64,000 nt of DNA, taken from NCBI GenBank assembly GCA_026400355.1, contig JAPLPE010000025.1, positions 1 through 64,000 on the forward strand, written 5' to 3'. The stretch comes from Rhodobacterales bacterium. GTDB taxonomy: Bacteria; Pseudomonadota; Alphaproteobacteria; Rhodobacterales; Rhodobacteraceae. Under the pieces are notes generated by a model, which was given only the letters and a program-made list of their open reading frames with translations, did not search any database and was not told where the DNA came from. Made by a program: the position numbers and the translations under genes. This document shows positions 45,233 to 54,441 of this stretch, in pieces; the stretch's first letter is position 1; the number at the start of each line of letters is the position of its first letter.

Positions 45233-45429
45233 TCACAATCCCAAAAATCTTGAAATCCCGGAAAAGAATGTCTGATTTCACTATTGCTGTAAATGCCGTT
45301 CAAAGCGCACACTCTCTCTACGCGTGATGGCAGGAGGATGCCGTCTGCGGACGAACGGACGATTTGAAAGAGCAAAGGCACCGGCCGGCAATGACCGGAA
45401 GCGGTGTGCCCCTAGGGAGGAACAGACTG

Positions 45430-47514
45430 ATGAAGTTGAATTCGCGCGCCGCAGTCGCGGCGCTGCTGTTGGGCGTTGCGCCCGCCGCGCTGGTTGCGCA
45501 GATCGTGGCCCCGACCACGCCGCCGCCCGCCCCCGCCTTCGAGGCGCAGGGCGAACCGGTCTTCAAGAACCGTGCCGATGTCTATTCGTACAGGGCGCTG
45601 CCTGCGTACCAGCAGCCCGCCTATATGGATGCCTTTGTCGCAGCGGGCCTGCTTCCGCCAGTGGCCGAACGTCTGCCGGCCGAGCCGCTGGTATTCAGCA
45701 CCGCCGCCACCGAAGATGGCGTCGGCGTCTATGGCGACGTGATGCGTCACGTCATCGGTGGCCGTCCGGAAGGCTGGAACTTCTGGGGTGGTCAAAGCCA
45801 GGGCTGGGGCGGCATCGACATCGGCATGACCGAATGTCTGACCCGCACGGGTCCGCTGTTCGAAATCAACGCCGACGACCTGCAGCCGCTGCCCAACCTG
45901 GCCAAGTCCTGGGAATGGTCCGAAGACGGCATGTCGCTGACCGTGCACCTGATCGAAGGCGCCAAATGGTCTGACGGCGATCCGTTCGACACCGAGGACA
46001 TCGATTTCTACTGGAACAACGTTGTCATGGATCCCGAAGTCAGCCCGCTGATGGCGGCGACCCAGGACACCTATGGCACGGGCACCACGCTGGAAATCGT
46101 GGACGCCTATACGTTCAAGCTGAACGTGACCACGCCGTTCCCGTCGCAGGTCCTGTATGCGCTGGCCTATGGCAACTTCTGCCCCGGCCCGAGCCATATG
46201 CTCAAGCCCCATCACCCGGCCTTTGGCGGCGCAAGCTATGAAGCCTTCGTCAACGCCTTCCCGCCGGAATTCATGAACTTCCCGGTCATGGGCGCCTGGG
46301 TGCCGGTCGAATATCGTCCCGACGATATCGTCGTCCTGCGCCGCAACCCCTACTACTGGAAGGTTGACGAAGCGGGCAACCAGCTTCCCTACCTGAACGA
46401 AGTCCACTACCGTCTGTCGACCTGGTCTGACCGGGATACGCAGGCTGTGGCCGGGACCGGCGACTTCTCGAACCTCGAACAGGCCGAAAACTATGTCGAG
46501 GCGCTTCGTCGTGCGGCTGATCCTGCCGCCCCGGCTCGTCTCGCCTTTGGTCCGCGCACCATCGGCTATTCGCTCTACATGAACTTCTCGGCCAATGGCT
46601 GGGGTGAACCTGACGAGCGGGCGCAGGCTGTGCGCGATCTCAACCGCAATGCCGACTTCCGCATGGGCGTGACCCAGGCGATCGACCGGGTGCGGATCGG
46701 CGAAAGCCTCGTAAAGGGTCCCTTCACGGCGCAGTATCCGGGCGGTCTCTATCCCGGGACGTCCTACTATGACGAAGCCTCCACCGTGTTCTACCCGTAC
46801 TCGCTTGAATCGGCCAAGGCACACTTTGCCAACGCCGGTCTGGCCGATACGGATGGCAACGGCTTCCTGAACTTCCCCGCCGATGTGCTGGGCGGTGCAG
46901 ATGTGCAGATCACGCTTCTCAACAACGCCGACATGTCCACCGATGGCAATCTTGCCGAAGCGGTCGTGGCGATGATGGAAGAAGCCGGGATCAAGGTCGC
47001 GCTGAACACCCTGTCGTCCAACGACATGGACTCGGTCGGCCTGCAGGGCGGCTGGGACTGGCGGATCTTCCGCAACGGCTCTGACCTGATCACAGTTGTT
47101 CAGAACACCGAACAGCTCGCACCGCTGGGACCGCAGACGATGCGGACGCACTTTGCCAATGCCGCTGGTGAGATCGACCTCATGCCGTTCGAGGAAGAGC
47201 TGAACACGCTCATCTCTGGCTTCATCGCGACGCAGGATCCTGCCGCGCGGGTCGAACTCATGAAGCAGTATCAGAAGGTGTATACCGAGAATGTCTATGG
47301 CGTTGGTCTGACCGCCTATCCGGGCGCGCTGATCATCAACAAGCGCTTCTCGAACATCCCGGCTGGTGCGCCGATCTTCATGTACAACTGGGCTGAAGAC
47401 AACATCTACCGCGAGCGTGTGTTCGTGGCGGCCGATGCCCAGCAGGACTATGAACTGCATCCTGACACGATCCCCGGTGCGCCGGGCTCGGCAGGCGCGG
47501 TCACCGCGAACTGA
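45430..47514 (+). CDS. ABC transporter substrate-binding protein, family 5 (AgpA-like)
   Basis: A 694-residue periplasmic binding protein. GGAGG precedes the ATG at 45430. The signal peptide is MKLNSRAAVAALLLGVAPAA with cleavage near LVAQ, and there is no lipobox Cys. The mature part shows family-5 features: LAKSWEWSEDGMSLTVHLIE, GAKWSDGDPFDTEDIDFYWN and GVTQAIDRVRIGESLVKGP. Family-5 proteins bind peptides or oligosaccharides. Next to a GH4 alpha-galactosidase and an AraC regulator, the closest model is Sinorhizobium AgpA, an alpha-galactoside binder. A perfect hairpin follows the stop, so the permease genes may be less expressed. Confidence 0.88.
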   Translation: MKLNSRAAVAALLLGVAPAALVAQIVAPTTPPPAPAFEAQGEPVFKNRADVYSYRALPAYQQPAYMDAFVAAGLLPPVAERLPAEPLVFSTAATEDGVGVYGDVMRHVIGGRPEGWNFWGGQSQGWGGIDIGMTECLTRTGPLFEINADDLQPLPNLAKSWEWSEDGMSLTVHLIEGAKWSDGDPFDTEDIDFYWNNVVMDPEVSPLMAATQDTYGTGTTLEIVDAYTFKLNVTTPFPSQVLYALAYGNFCPGPSHMLKPHHPAFGGASYEAFVNAFPPEFMNFPVMGAWVPVEYRPDDIVVLRRNPYYWKVDEAGNQLPYLNEVHYRLSTWSDRDTQAVAGTGDFSNLEQAENYVEALRRAADPAAPARLAFGPRTIGYSLYMNFSANGWGEPDERAQAVRDLNRNADFRMGVTQAIDRVRIGESLVKGPFTAQYPGGLYPGTSYYDEASTVFYPYSLESAKAHFANAGLADTDGNGFLNFPADVLGGADVQITLLNNADMSTDGNLAEAVVAMMEEAGIKVALNTLSSNDMDSVGLQGGWDWRIFRNGSDLITVVQNTEQLAPLGPQTMRTHFANAAGEIDLMPFEEELNTLISGFIATQDPAARVELMKQYQKVYTENVYGVGLTAYPGALIINKRFSNIPAGAPIFMYNWAEDNIYRERVFVAADAQQDYELHPDTIPGAPGSAGAVTAN

Positions 47515-47532
47515 TCCTGCGATCTGTCATCT

Positions 47533-47562
47533 GCGTAGGGCGGGGTTAACCCCGCCCTACGC
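47533..47562. terminator. Perfect 30-bp palindrome after the binding-protein gene
   Basis: GCGTAGGGCGGGGTT and its exact reverse complement lie back to back without a spacer. As RNA it would form a very strong stem with no U-run. This suits mRNA stabilisation or partial termination between binding-protein and permease genes. A shorter relative is at 60664-60682. Confidence 0.75.
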
Positions 47563-47636
47563 TTCAAGGCCGCCGTCCCGGACGGTGCCTACCCTCCTCC
47601 GACCGCACTGTATGCGCCGACCCGAAAGGCCAGAGA

Positions 47637-48662
47637 ATGCTGCGCTTTCTAGCCATCCGCATCCTGCAGGCGATCCCTGTCCTGTTCGTGATGAGCGTAA
47701 TCACCTTCATCATCATCCAGGCCCCGCCCGGCGACTATGGCGACTATGTGCGCAACATGGCGATCCTGCAGGGCAATGCAAGCATCGAGGCCGCCGAAAC
47801 TGCGGCGCAGATCTACCGCGAAACGCATGGGCTGAACGATCCGATGGTGGTGCAGTACTTCCGCTGGATCTCGGGAATGGTGCTGCGTGGCGATTTCGGC
47901 CATTCCTATCTGTACAACAAGCCCGTGGCCGAAGTCGTGGCGCAGCGCCTGCCCGCAACAATCGCGCTTGCGCTCACCTGCCACATCCTTGCGACACTGA
48001 TCGGTGTCAGTTTCGGCATCATCGCCGCGACAAAGCAGTATAGCTGGATCGACACCGTTCTGAGCTTCATTTCCTTCCTGGGCATGACGGTGCCGCGGTT
48101 CCTTCTGGCGCTCATCATCATCTATATCCTGGCCTTCAAGTTGAACGTGCAGGAGTTGGGCAGCTTTTATTCAAGCCGCTATGGCGGACAGGATTTCTGG
48201 CTGGGCTGGTTCGATTTCAACTGGGCCAAACTGTGGAACCTGATCGAGCATGTCTGGCCGGTGATCCTGATCGCCACCTTTGGCGGTCTGGCCTACAACA
48301 TGCGGGTGATGCGGGCGAACCTGCTGGATACGCTGAATTCCCAGTATGTCGAAACGGCGCGGGCCAAGGGCCTGTCCGAAGGGGCCGTGGTCATGCGCCA
48401 TGCGGTGCCGAACGCGCTGCACCCGCTGGTGGCCTATCAGGGCGTCGTGCTGCCCTATATGCTGACCGGGGAAATCGAGGTGGCCATCGTCTTCGGCCTT
48501 GCCACGGTCGGGCCCGCCATCGTGGCCTCGATGGGGATCGGCGACGTCTATGTCACGGCGACACTGCTCCTCGTGCTGGGGGCGACACTGATCGTGGGGA
48601 ATATCATCGCGGATCTGCTTCTGGTGGCGCTTGATCCGCGGATCCGGGTAGGGAACGACTGA
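47637..48662 (+). CDS. ABC transporter permease, DppB type
   Basis: A 341-residue inner-membrane protein. It begins LRFLAIRILQAIPVLFVMSV, continues with the long first loop typical of DppB/OppB (APPGDYGDYV ... YRETHGLNDP), and carries the EAA loop TARAKGLSEGAVVMRHAVPN near residue 240. About six membrane helices. It pairs with the next gene, whose ATG shares one base with this stop. Together with the binding protein and the fused ATPase it makes a complete importer. The substrate is inferred to be an alpha-galactoside from the operon. Confidence 0.9.
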   Translation: MLRFLAIRILQAIPVLFVMSVITFIIIQAPPGDYGDYVRNMAILQGNASIEAAETAAQIYRETHGLNDPMVVQYFRWISGMVLRGDFGHSYLYNKPVAEVVAQRLPATIALALTCHILATLIGVSFGIIAATKQYSWIDTVLSFISFLGMTVPRFLLALIIIYILAFKLNVQELGSFYSSRYGGQDFWLGWFDFNWAKLWNLIEHVWPVILIATFGGLAYNMRVMRANLLDTLNSQYVETARAKGLSEGAVVMRHAVPNALHPLVAYQGVVLPYMLTGEIEVAIVFGLATVGPAIVASMGIGDVYVTATLLLVLGATLIVGNIIADLLLVALDPRIRVGND

Positions 48663-49834
48663 TGACTGATATCCTTGGCCCGCAGACACCGGACAACAAA
48701 CCGCTTCTGACCGATACCGAGGGCGTGGATTCGCGCAGTTCGACACGGTCCAATGAAAGCCAGAGCTATGGCAGCCTGGTCTGGCGCCGCTTCCGCAAAT
48801 CGTTTTCGGGGATGATCGGGCTGGTCCTGGTGACGATGCTGATCGTCGTCGCGCTGTTCGCCAACTTCTTTGCCCCGGTCGACCCCAAGGCGCCCAATGT
48901 GGGCTTTGCCCCGCCGGACAAGATCAGCTGGTATGTTCCCGGCGACGGGCCGGAATCGGGCTGGCGCCTCTTGCCTGTGGCCTTTCCCATCGTCGAGACC
49001 GACGAACTGGACCCCGTCACCTACCAGCCCATCACCGGCCCCGATTATGCCAATCCCCGCCAGATCGTGCTGTTCGCAAAGGGCTGGGAATACACATTTC
49101 TTGGCATCCCGATGAACCGCCATTTCATCGGGGTCGAGGATGGCTCGCCCATCCACCTTCTGGGCACCGACAAGCTGGGCCGCGATATCCTGTCGCGCGG
49201 GATCGTGGGCAGCCAGATTTCCCTTGCCCTGGCGCTTGGCTGCGTGGCGCTGATCACCATCATCGGCACGCTTGCCGGGATCGGCAGCGGCTATATCGGC
49301 GGGCGGACAGACAGCTGGTTCCAGCGGTTCGTGGAAATCATCCTGGCCTTCCCGCAACTGCCGCTTTACCTCGCGCTTGCATCGCTCATCCCCGCGACGG
49401 CCTCGCCCGCGTTCTTTCTGTTCTGCGTGGTGCTGGTGATCGTGGGCCTTGGCTGGGCGCAACTTAGCCGCGAGGTGCGGTCCAAGACGCTGGCGCTGCG
49501 CAATGTCGATTACGTCCGTGCAGCGCTGGCCGTGGGCGCTTCCGACGGGCGGATCATCACGCGCCATATCATGCCCAACGTCATGTCGCATATCATCGTA
49601 TCCGTCACGCTGGGCATTCCGTCCATCGTGCTGCTTGAATCTTTCCTCGGCTACATCGGCTTTGCTGTAAAGCCGCCTCTCATCTCCTGGGGTCTCATGC
49701 TGCAGGACGCGGGAACATTCTCGGTAATCGGGACATACCCGTGGATCCTGTCGCCCGTGGCCTTCGTGCTGATCACCGTTTTCGCGTTCAATGCGCTGGG
49801 CGACGGCCTGCGCGACGCCATTGACCCGTATTGA
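48662..49834 (+). CDS. ABC transporter permease, DppC type
   Basis: A 390-residue permease. The N-terminal cytoplasmic stretch SLVWRRFRKSFSGMIGLVLV leads into the first helix. A ~110-residue periplasmic insertion follows before HLLGTDKLGRDILSRGIVGS, the conserved DppC motif. The EAA loop is VRAALAVGASDGRIITRHIM. The insertion (FAPPDKISWYVPGDGPES ...) is longer than in peptide transporters and is seen in sugar-importing relatives. It is translationally coupled to the upstream permease and closely followed by the ATPase gene. Confidence 0.9.
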   Translation: MTDILGPQTPDNKPLLTDTEGVDSRSSTRSNESQSYGSLVWRRFRKSFSGMIGLVLVTMLIVVALFANFFAPVDPKAPNVGFAPPDKISWYVPGDGPESGWRLLPVAFPIVETDELDPVTYQPITGPDYANPRQIVLFAKGWEYTFLGIPMNRHFIGVEDGSPIHLLGTDKLGRDILSRGIVGSQISLALALGCVALITIIGTLAGIGSGYIGGRTDSWFQRFVEIILAFPQLPLYLALASLIPATASPAFFLFCVVLVIVGLGWAQLSREVRSKTLALRNVDYVRAALAVGASDGRIITRHIMPNVMSHIIVSVTLGIPSIVLLESFLGYIGFAVKPPLISWGLMLQDAGTFSVIGTYPWILSPVAFVLITVFAFNALGDGLRDAIDPY

Positions 49835-49844
49835 GGCGCGCCAG

Positions 49845-51482
49845 ATGACCATGCAAAGCTATGCCGAAGGCGATCTCAAGCCTTTGATCGACGCCCGGAA
49901 CGTCGCCGTCAGCTTCAAGGTGGACGGGGGCGAGGTCGAGGCGGTGCGCAATGTCTCGTTCAAGCTGTACCCCGGCAAGACCACGGCACTGGTGGGCGAA
50001 TCCGGGTCGGGAAAGTCGGTGACGGCCCGCGCCGTGATGCGCCTCTTGTCGAAGCGCGCGCGGGTGTCTTCGTCGACCAACATCCTGTTCGGCGGCAAGG
50101 ACATGGCCAAGATGTCGGACAGGGAAATGCGGGGCCTGCGCGGCAACCGGATTTCAATGATCTTTCAGGAACCCATGTCGTCCTTGAACCCGGTCTATAC
50201 CGTGGGCCGCCAGATCGTCGAAGTGCTGGTGCTGCACCAGAAACTGTCGAAAAAGGCCGCATGGGCCCGCGCCATCGAGCTTTTGGCCGAGGTGCAGTTA
50301 CCCGACCCCGAATCCCGCGTGAACCAGTATCCGCACCAGTTGTCAGGCGGGCAGCGACAGCGCGTGATGATCGCCATGGCGCTGGCCAACCGGCCCGATG
50401 TGCTGATCGCAGATGAACCGACGACCGCGCTTGACGTGACGGTGCAGGCGCAGATCCTGCATCTGATCGACGGGCTCAAGGAAAAGTACGGCATGGGCGT
50501 GATCCTGATCACCCATGACCTGACCGTCGTGCGGCAGTTTGCCGATCATGTCTATGTGATGCAGCATGGCGAAGTGCGCGAAGACGGCCCGACCGAACAG
50601 CTTTTCACCAACCCGCAGCATGCCTATACGAAACGCCTCCTCGCCTCGGAACCCAAGGGCGTGGCGAACTTGCTGACAGGCAGCCCCGAAACCGTGCTCA
50701 AGGGCGAAGGCGTGCGGGTGCAGTTCATGCTGCGCAAGGGCGGGATATTCAAAGGCTCCTACCACCCGCTGATCGCGGTGGATGGCCTCGACCTTGATCT
50801 CAAGCGGGGCGAGACGCTGGGCCTTGTAGGCGAATCCGGGTCCGGCAAGACGACATTTGGCCAGGCGCTGATCCGGTTGATCAAGATGGACGAAGGCCGC
50901 GTCACCTTCATGGGTGACCGGATCGAGGACAAGAACCGCCAGGGCATGCAGCCCTATCGCAGCCGGATGCAGATCGTGTTTCAGGACCCGTTCAGTTCGA
51001 TGAACCCGCGCATGTCCGTGCGCCAGATCATCGAAGAAGGGCTGATCGTCAACGGCATCGGGACCGATGGCAAAGACCGCTATGCCCGCATGCAGCAGGC
51101 CCTGCGCGATGCCGGTCTGCCCGACACCATCAGCCACCGTTTCCCGCATGAGTTTTCCGGGGGCCAGCGGCAGCGCATCGCGATTGCGCGCGCCATCGCC
51201 CTTGAACCCGAATTCATCCTTCTGGATGAACCTACATCTGCGCTTGACCTGTCAGTCCAGGCGCAGATCATCGAGCTTTTGCGCAAACTCCAGCGCGACA
51301 AGGGCTTGAGCTACCTTTTCATTTCCCACGATCTCAAGGTCGTGCGGGCGCTGTGCCACCGCGTCATGGTGATGCAGCACGGAAAGATCGTTGAACAGGG
51401 CCCCGTTGCCGAGGTCCTCGTGAACCCCAGGACCGACTACACCAAGCGGCTTGTCCGCGCAGCATTCGAGATAGCAGCATGA
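49845..51482 (+). CDS. ABC transporter ATPase, two ATP-binding domains fused
   Basis: A 545-residue protein with two complete nucleotide-binding domains, equal to DppD and DppF in one chain. The first Walker A is GESGSGKSVTA, with signature LSGGQRQRVMIAMAL and Walker B VLIADEPTTALD. The second is GESGSGKTTFG, with signature FSGGQRQRIAIARAI and Walker B ILLDEPTSALD. It energises the two permeases upstream. I start at the ATG at 49845, ten bases after the permease stop. Its last codons overlap the ATG of the alpha-galactosidase gene by four bases. Confidence 0.92.
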   Translation: MTMQSYAEGDLKPLIDARNVAVSFKVDGGEVEAVRNVSFKLYPGKTTALVGESGSGKSVTARAVMRLLSKRARVSSSTNILFGGKDMAKMSDREMRGLRGNRISMIFQEPMSSLNPVYTVGRQIVEVLVLHQKLSKKAAWARAIELLAEVQLPDPESRVNQYPHQLSGGQRQRVMIAMALANRPDVLIADEPTTALDVTVQAQILHLIDGLKEKYGMGVILITHDLTVVRQFADHVYVMQHGEVREDGPTEQLFTNPQHAYTKRLLASEPKGVANLLTGSPETVLKGEGVRVQFMLRKGGIFKGSYHPLIAVDGLDLDLKRGETLGLVGESGSGKTTFGQALIRLIKMDEGRVTFMGDRIEDKNRQGMQPYRSRMQIVFQDPFSSMNPRMSVRQIIEEGLIVNGIGTDGKDRYARMQQALRDAGLPDTISHRFPHEFSGGQRQRIAIARAIALEPEFILLDEPTSALDLSVQAQIIELLRKLQRDKGLSYLFISHDLKVVRALCHRVMVMQHGKIVEQGPVAEVLVNPRTDYTKRLVRAAFEIAA

Positions 51483-52840
51483 CAGTAATCACCTTTGTCG
51501 GTGCAGGCAGCGCCGTCTTCACCAAAAACATCGCAGGCGACGTGCTTCACCGCGCCGCGCTGGCCGATTCCACTGTTCGCCTGATGGACATCAACCCAAA
51601 GCGGCTGGAAGAGTCCGAAATCATCGTCGGCAAACTCGCCCGGACCATGGGCGTCAAGGCCAAGGTCGAAACTTACACGGACCAGAAACGTGCGCTGGCC
51701 GGGGCCGATTTCGTCGTCGTCTGCTTCCAGATCGGCGGCTATGACCCCTGCACGATCACCGACTTTGAAGTGCCCAAGAAGTTCGGCCTGCGCCAGACCA
51801 TCGCCGACACCCTGGGCATCGGCGGCATCATGCGCGGCCTGCGGACCGTCCCGCACCTGTGGTCCATCTGCGAAGACCTGATGCAGGTCGCCCCCCATGC
51901 GATCATGCTGCAATACGTCAACCCCATGGCGATCAACACCTGGGCCATCGGTGCCAAGTATCCCAAGATCCGTCAGGTCGGCCTTTGCCATTCCGTGCAG
52001 GGCACGGCCGAGGAACTTGCCCGCGACCTTGATATCCCCATCGAGGATATCCGTTACCGCGCCGGTGGAATCAACCACATGGCTTTCTACCTCAACTTCG
52101 AACACCGGCAGGCCGACGGGTCCTATGTGAACCTCTATCCCGCGCTGCTCAAAGGCTACCGCGAAGGCCGCTTCCCCAAACCATCAAGCTGGAATCCCCG
52201 CTGCCCGAACAAGGTACGCTATGAAATGCTCACCCGTCTGGGCCATTTCGTGACGGAGTCCTCGGAGCATTTTGCGGAATACACCCCCTATTTCATCAAG
52301 CGCGACAGGCCGGACCTGATCGAACGCTTCGGCATTCCGCTGGACGAATACCCCGTGCGCTGCATCGAACAGATCGCCCGCTGGGAAAAGACGGCCAAAG
52401 AATACCGCGAAGCGAACGAGATCATCGTGTCGCCCAGCCATGAATATGCCAGCCAGATCATGAACTCGGTCGTCACGGGCGAGCCTTCGGTGATCTACGG
52501 CAACGTCCGCAACAACGGCTTCATCCCGCAACTGCCCGATGGCTGCGCGGTCGAAGTCCCGACTCTGGTGGACTCCAACGGCCTGCAACCAACCGTGGTG
52601 GCGGATATCCCGCCGCAACTGATTGCTTTGATGCGGACCAACATCAACGTGCAGGACCTCACGGTCCAGGCGCTGCTGACCGAAAACCGCGAACACATCT
52701 ATCATGCCGCCATGCTTGATCCGCATACCGCAGCCGAACTGGATCTGGACCAGATCTGGGCCCTGACCGACGATCTTCTGGCCGCACATGACGACTGGCT
52801 GCCCGAATTCGCCCGCGTCGACGTCCGCAAGGCATCGTAA
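51479..52840 (+). CDS. melA: Alpha-galactosidase, glycoside hydrolase family 4, copy 1
   Basis: A cytoplasmic NAD- and metal-dependent hydrolase of melibiose and raffinose-type sugars. The 453-residue protein begins with the NAD loop VITFVGAGSAVFTKNIAGD. Metal ligands are the Cys in GLCHSVQG (about residue 176) and the His in GGINHMAFYL (about residue 201), as in MelA/AglA. ANPMAINTW appears here as VNPMAINTW. It is translationally coupled to the transporter ATPase and followed after eight bases by the halogenase-family gene. Copy 2 at 55397 is a diverged paralogue, so the two may differ in substrate. Confidence 0.92.
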   Translation: MTVITFVGAGSAVFTKNIAGDVLHRAALADSTVRLMDINPKRLEESEIIVGKLARTMGVKAKVETYTDQKRALAGADFVVVCFQIGGYDPCTITDFEVPKKFGLRQTIADTLGIGGIMRGLRTVPHLWSICEDLMQVAPHAIMLQYVNPMAINTWAIGAKYPKIRQVGLCHSVQGTAEELARDLDIPIEDIRYRAGGINHMAFYLNFEHRQADGSYVNLYPALLKGYREGRFPKPSSWNPRCPNKVRYEMLTRLGHFVTESSEHFAEYTPYFIKRDRPDLIERFGIPLDEYPVRCIEQIARWEKTAKEYREANEIIVSPSHEYASQIMNSVVTGEPSVIYGNVRNNGFIPQLPDGCAVEVPTLVDSNGLQPTVVADIPPQLIALMRTNINVQDLTVQALLTENREHIYHAAMLDPHTAAELDLDQIWALTDDLLAAHDDWLPEFARVDVRKAS

Positions 52841-52848
52841 GGTCACCC

Positions 52849-54351
52849 ATGGCAGAGTGGCCCAAACACATCGTGATCGTCGGCGGGGGCACCGCAGGGT
52901 GGCTCGCCGCAATGATGCTGTCTGACGACGCGACCCGGTTGAAAACCGGGACGCGCGTCACCGTGATCGAATCGTCCAGGATCGGTGTCATCGGCGTTGG
53001 CGAAGGCTCGACCGCCGTGTTCCGCCAGATGCTGCGGCGCTTCAATCTCGACGAGGAGGAATTCCTGCGCGAGACGGGCGCCACGATCAAGTTCGGCATC
53101 CGCCACAAGGACTGGCGGCGCGTGGGTCATACCTATGACGGCCCGATCGACGATCCGCATCTGGTCGCACCGGGTGTGAAGCTTGACGAATATGCCGTCG
53201 CCGCCGGTCGCCCGGTGGCCGAGGCGCATCTGTTCCAGCACCTTCTGTGGAAAAACCGCGCCCCCGTCGCCCGCAAGGATGGAAGGTCGATCCCGGCCGG
53301 GCCGTTCCATTACTCCTATCACTTCGATCAGGCCCTTGTCGGCGCATGGCTGCGGAAAAAGGCCAAGGGGATCGCCCTGATCGATGATCAGGTGACGGGC
53401 GTCGAAAAGGGTGGTGACGGGGTCGTGGCCCTGACGCTGGAAAGCGGGCAGCGGGTCGAAGGGGATTTCTTCCTTGACTGCACCGGGTTTCGGCGGCGCC
53501 TGATCAATGAACTGGGCGCGCAGTGGATCAGTTACCGCGATGTGCTTCCGGTGAACCGGGCGATGCCTTTCTGGGTCGATCTCAAGCAAGGCGAGGAGAT
53601 CTCGCCCTGCACGCTCGCCTGGGCGCAGGGGTCTGGCTGGCTCTGGTGGATTCCGACACAGGGGCGCTATGGCGCGGGCTATGTCTATTCCGACCTGCAC
53701 ACCACGCCGGACCAGGCCAAGGCCGAGGTCGAGACGAAGCTTGGCTACGAGATCTTCCCGCGCAACGATATCAGGATCGAAGCCGGGCGGTTGCGCGATG
53801 CCTGGATCGGGAATTGCGTGGCCGTGGGCCTCTCCTCCTCTTTCCTTGAACCGCTTGAGGCAACCTCGATCCACGGGACCATCGTGCAGATGATGATGCT
53901 GTCAGCCTGGATGGGCACGCCCGACGGGCGGGACCGTTACAATGCCGCGACCGGCCAGCAGGTAGACGATTTCCGCGACTTCATCCGCCTCCATTACGTG
54001 ACCGAACGGCGCGACACGCCGTTCTGGCGCGATGTGGCGGAAAGCCATCCGCAGGTCGTCCGCGACCGGCTGGCGCTTTGGCAGACCAAGGTGCCGACGC
54101 GCGAGGATTTCCCGCGCTTCCCGCCAGGGCTCGAACATCTCGGCTTGGCCCATGTCCAGGAACAGCTTTATGTGCCGGTCCTTGACGGTCTGGGCCTTCT
54201 CAACCGCGATGCCGCCCGGGCCGAGATGGCGAAAGACCCCAAGGCCCGCGACAAGGCACGTCAGACGCATCAGTCACTGGTCAGCGAATATACCCGGGCC
54301 GCCGCGCAATGCCTGCCGCACCGGGCCTGGCTGCAATCTCTCGCGGCCTGA
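52849..54351 (+). CDS. Flavin-dependent tryptophan-halogenase-family protein in an alpha-galactoside operon
   Basis: A 500-residue flavoprotein. The FAD loop is VIVGGGTAGWLAAM (residues 9-22). The catalytic Lys of flavin-dependent halogenases is present as Lys81 in GATIKFGIRHKDW. WxWxIP is seen as W264-L-W-W-I-P269, and the active-site Glu region LEPLEATSIHG has Glu337. The key residues for hypohalous-acid chemistry are therefore conserved. It starts eight bases after melA, ends before two hairpins, and is clearly part of the operon. No flavin reductase is adjacent. What it would halogenate in a sugar-use operon is unknown; another flavin-dependent oxidation is possible. Confidence 0.85.
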   Translation: MAEWPKHIVIVGGGTAGWLAAMMLSDDATRLKTGTRVTVIESSRIGVIGVGEGSTAVFRQMLRRFNLDEEEFLRETGATIKFGIRHKDWRRVGHTYDGPIDDPHLVAPGVKLDEYAVAAGRPVAEAHLFQHLLWKNRAPVARKDGRSIPAGPFHYSYHFDQALVGAWLRKKAKGIALIDDQVTGVEKGGDGVVALTLESGQRVEGDFFLDCTGFRRRLINELGAQWISYRDVLPVNRAMPFWVDLKQGEEISPCTLAWAQGSGWLWWIPTQGRYGAGYVYSDLHTTPDQAKAEVETKLGYEIFPRNDIRIEAGRLRDAWIGNCVAVGLSSSFLEPLEATSIHGTIVQMMMLSAWMGTPDGRDRYNAATGQQVDDFRDFIRLHYVTERRDTPFWRDVAESHPQVVRDRLALWQTKVPTREDFPRFPPGLEHLGLAHVQEQLYVPVLDGLGLLNRDAARAEMAKDPKARDKARQTHQSLVSEYTRAAAQCLPHRAWLQSLAA

Positions 54352-54366
54352 GGTCGTTTCACACCA

Positions 54367-54411
54367 GATTCCCTCGCGGGAATCAGGCAATCCTCTTCCA
54401 AGAGAATTGCC
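54367..54411. terminator. Two hairpins between convergent genes
   Basis: GATTCCC-TCGC-GGGAATC (54367-54384), then GGCAATCCTCTT ... AAGAGAATTGCC (54386-54411, one mismatch). They lie between the halogenase-family gene and the convergent AraC gene and can terminate from both sides. Confidence 0.65.
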
Positions 54412-54441
54412 CGCGCTGACGCCGCTCGCCCGATGATGCCC

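Noticed and set aside
45412-47460. Minus-strand frame of 682 codons opposite the ABC binding protein
   Set aside because: No recognisable motif; the plus strand carries a signal peptide, a ribosome site and family-5 motifs.
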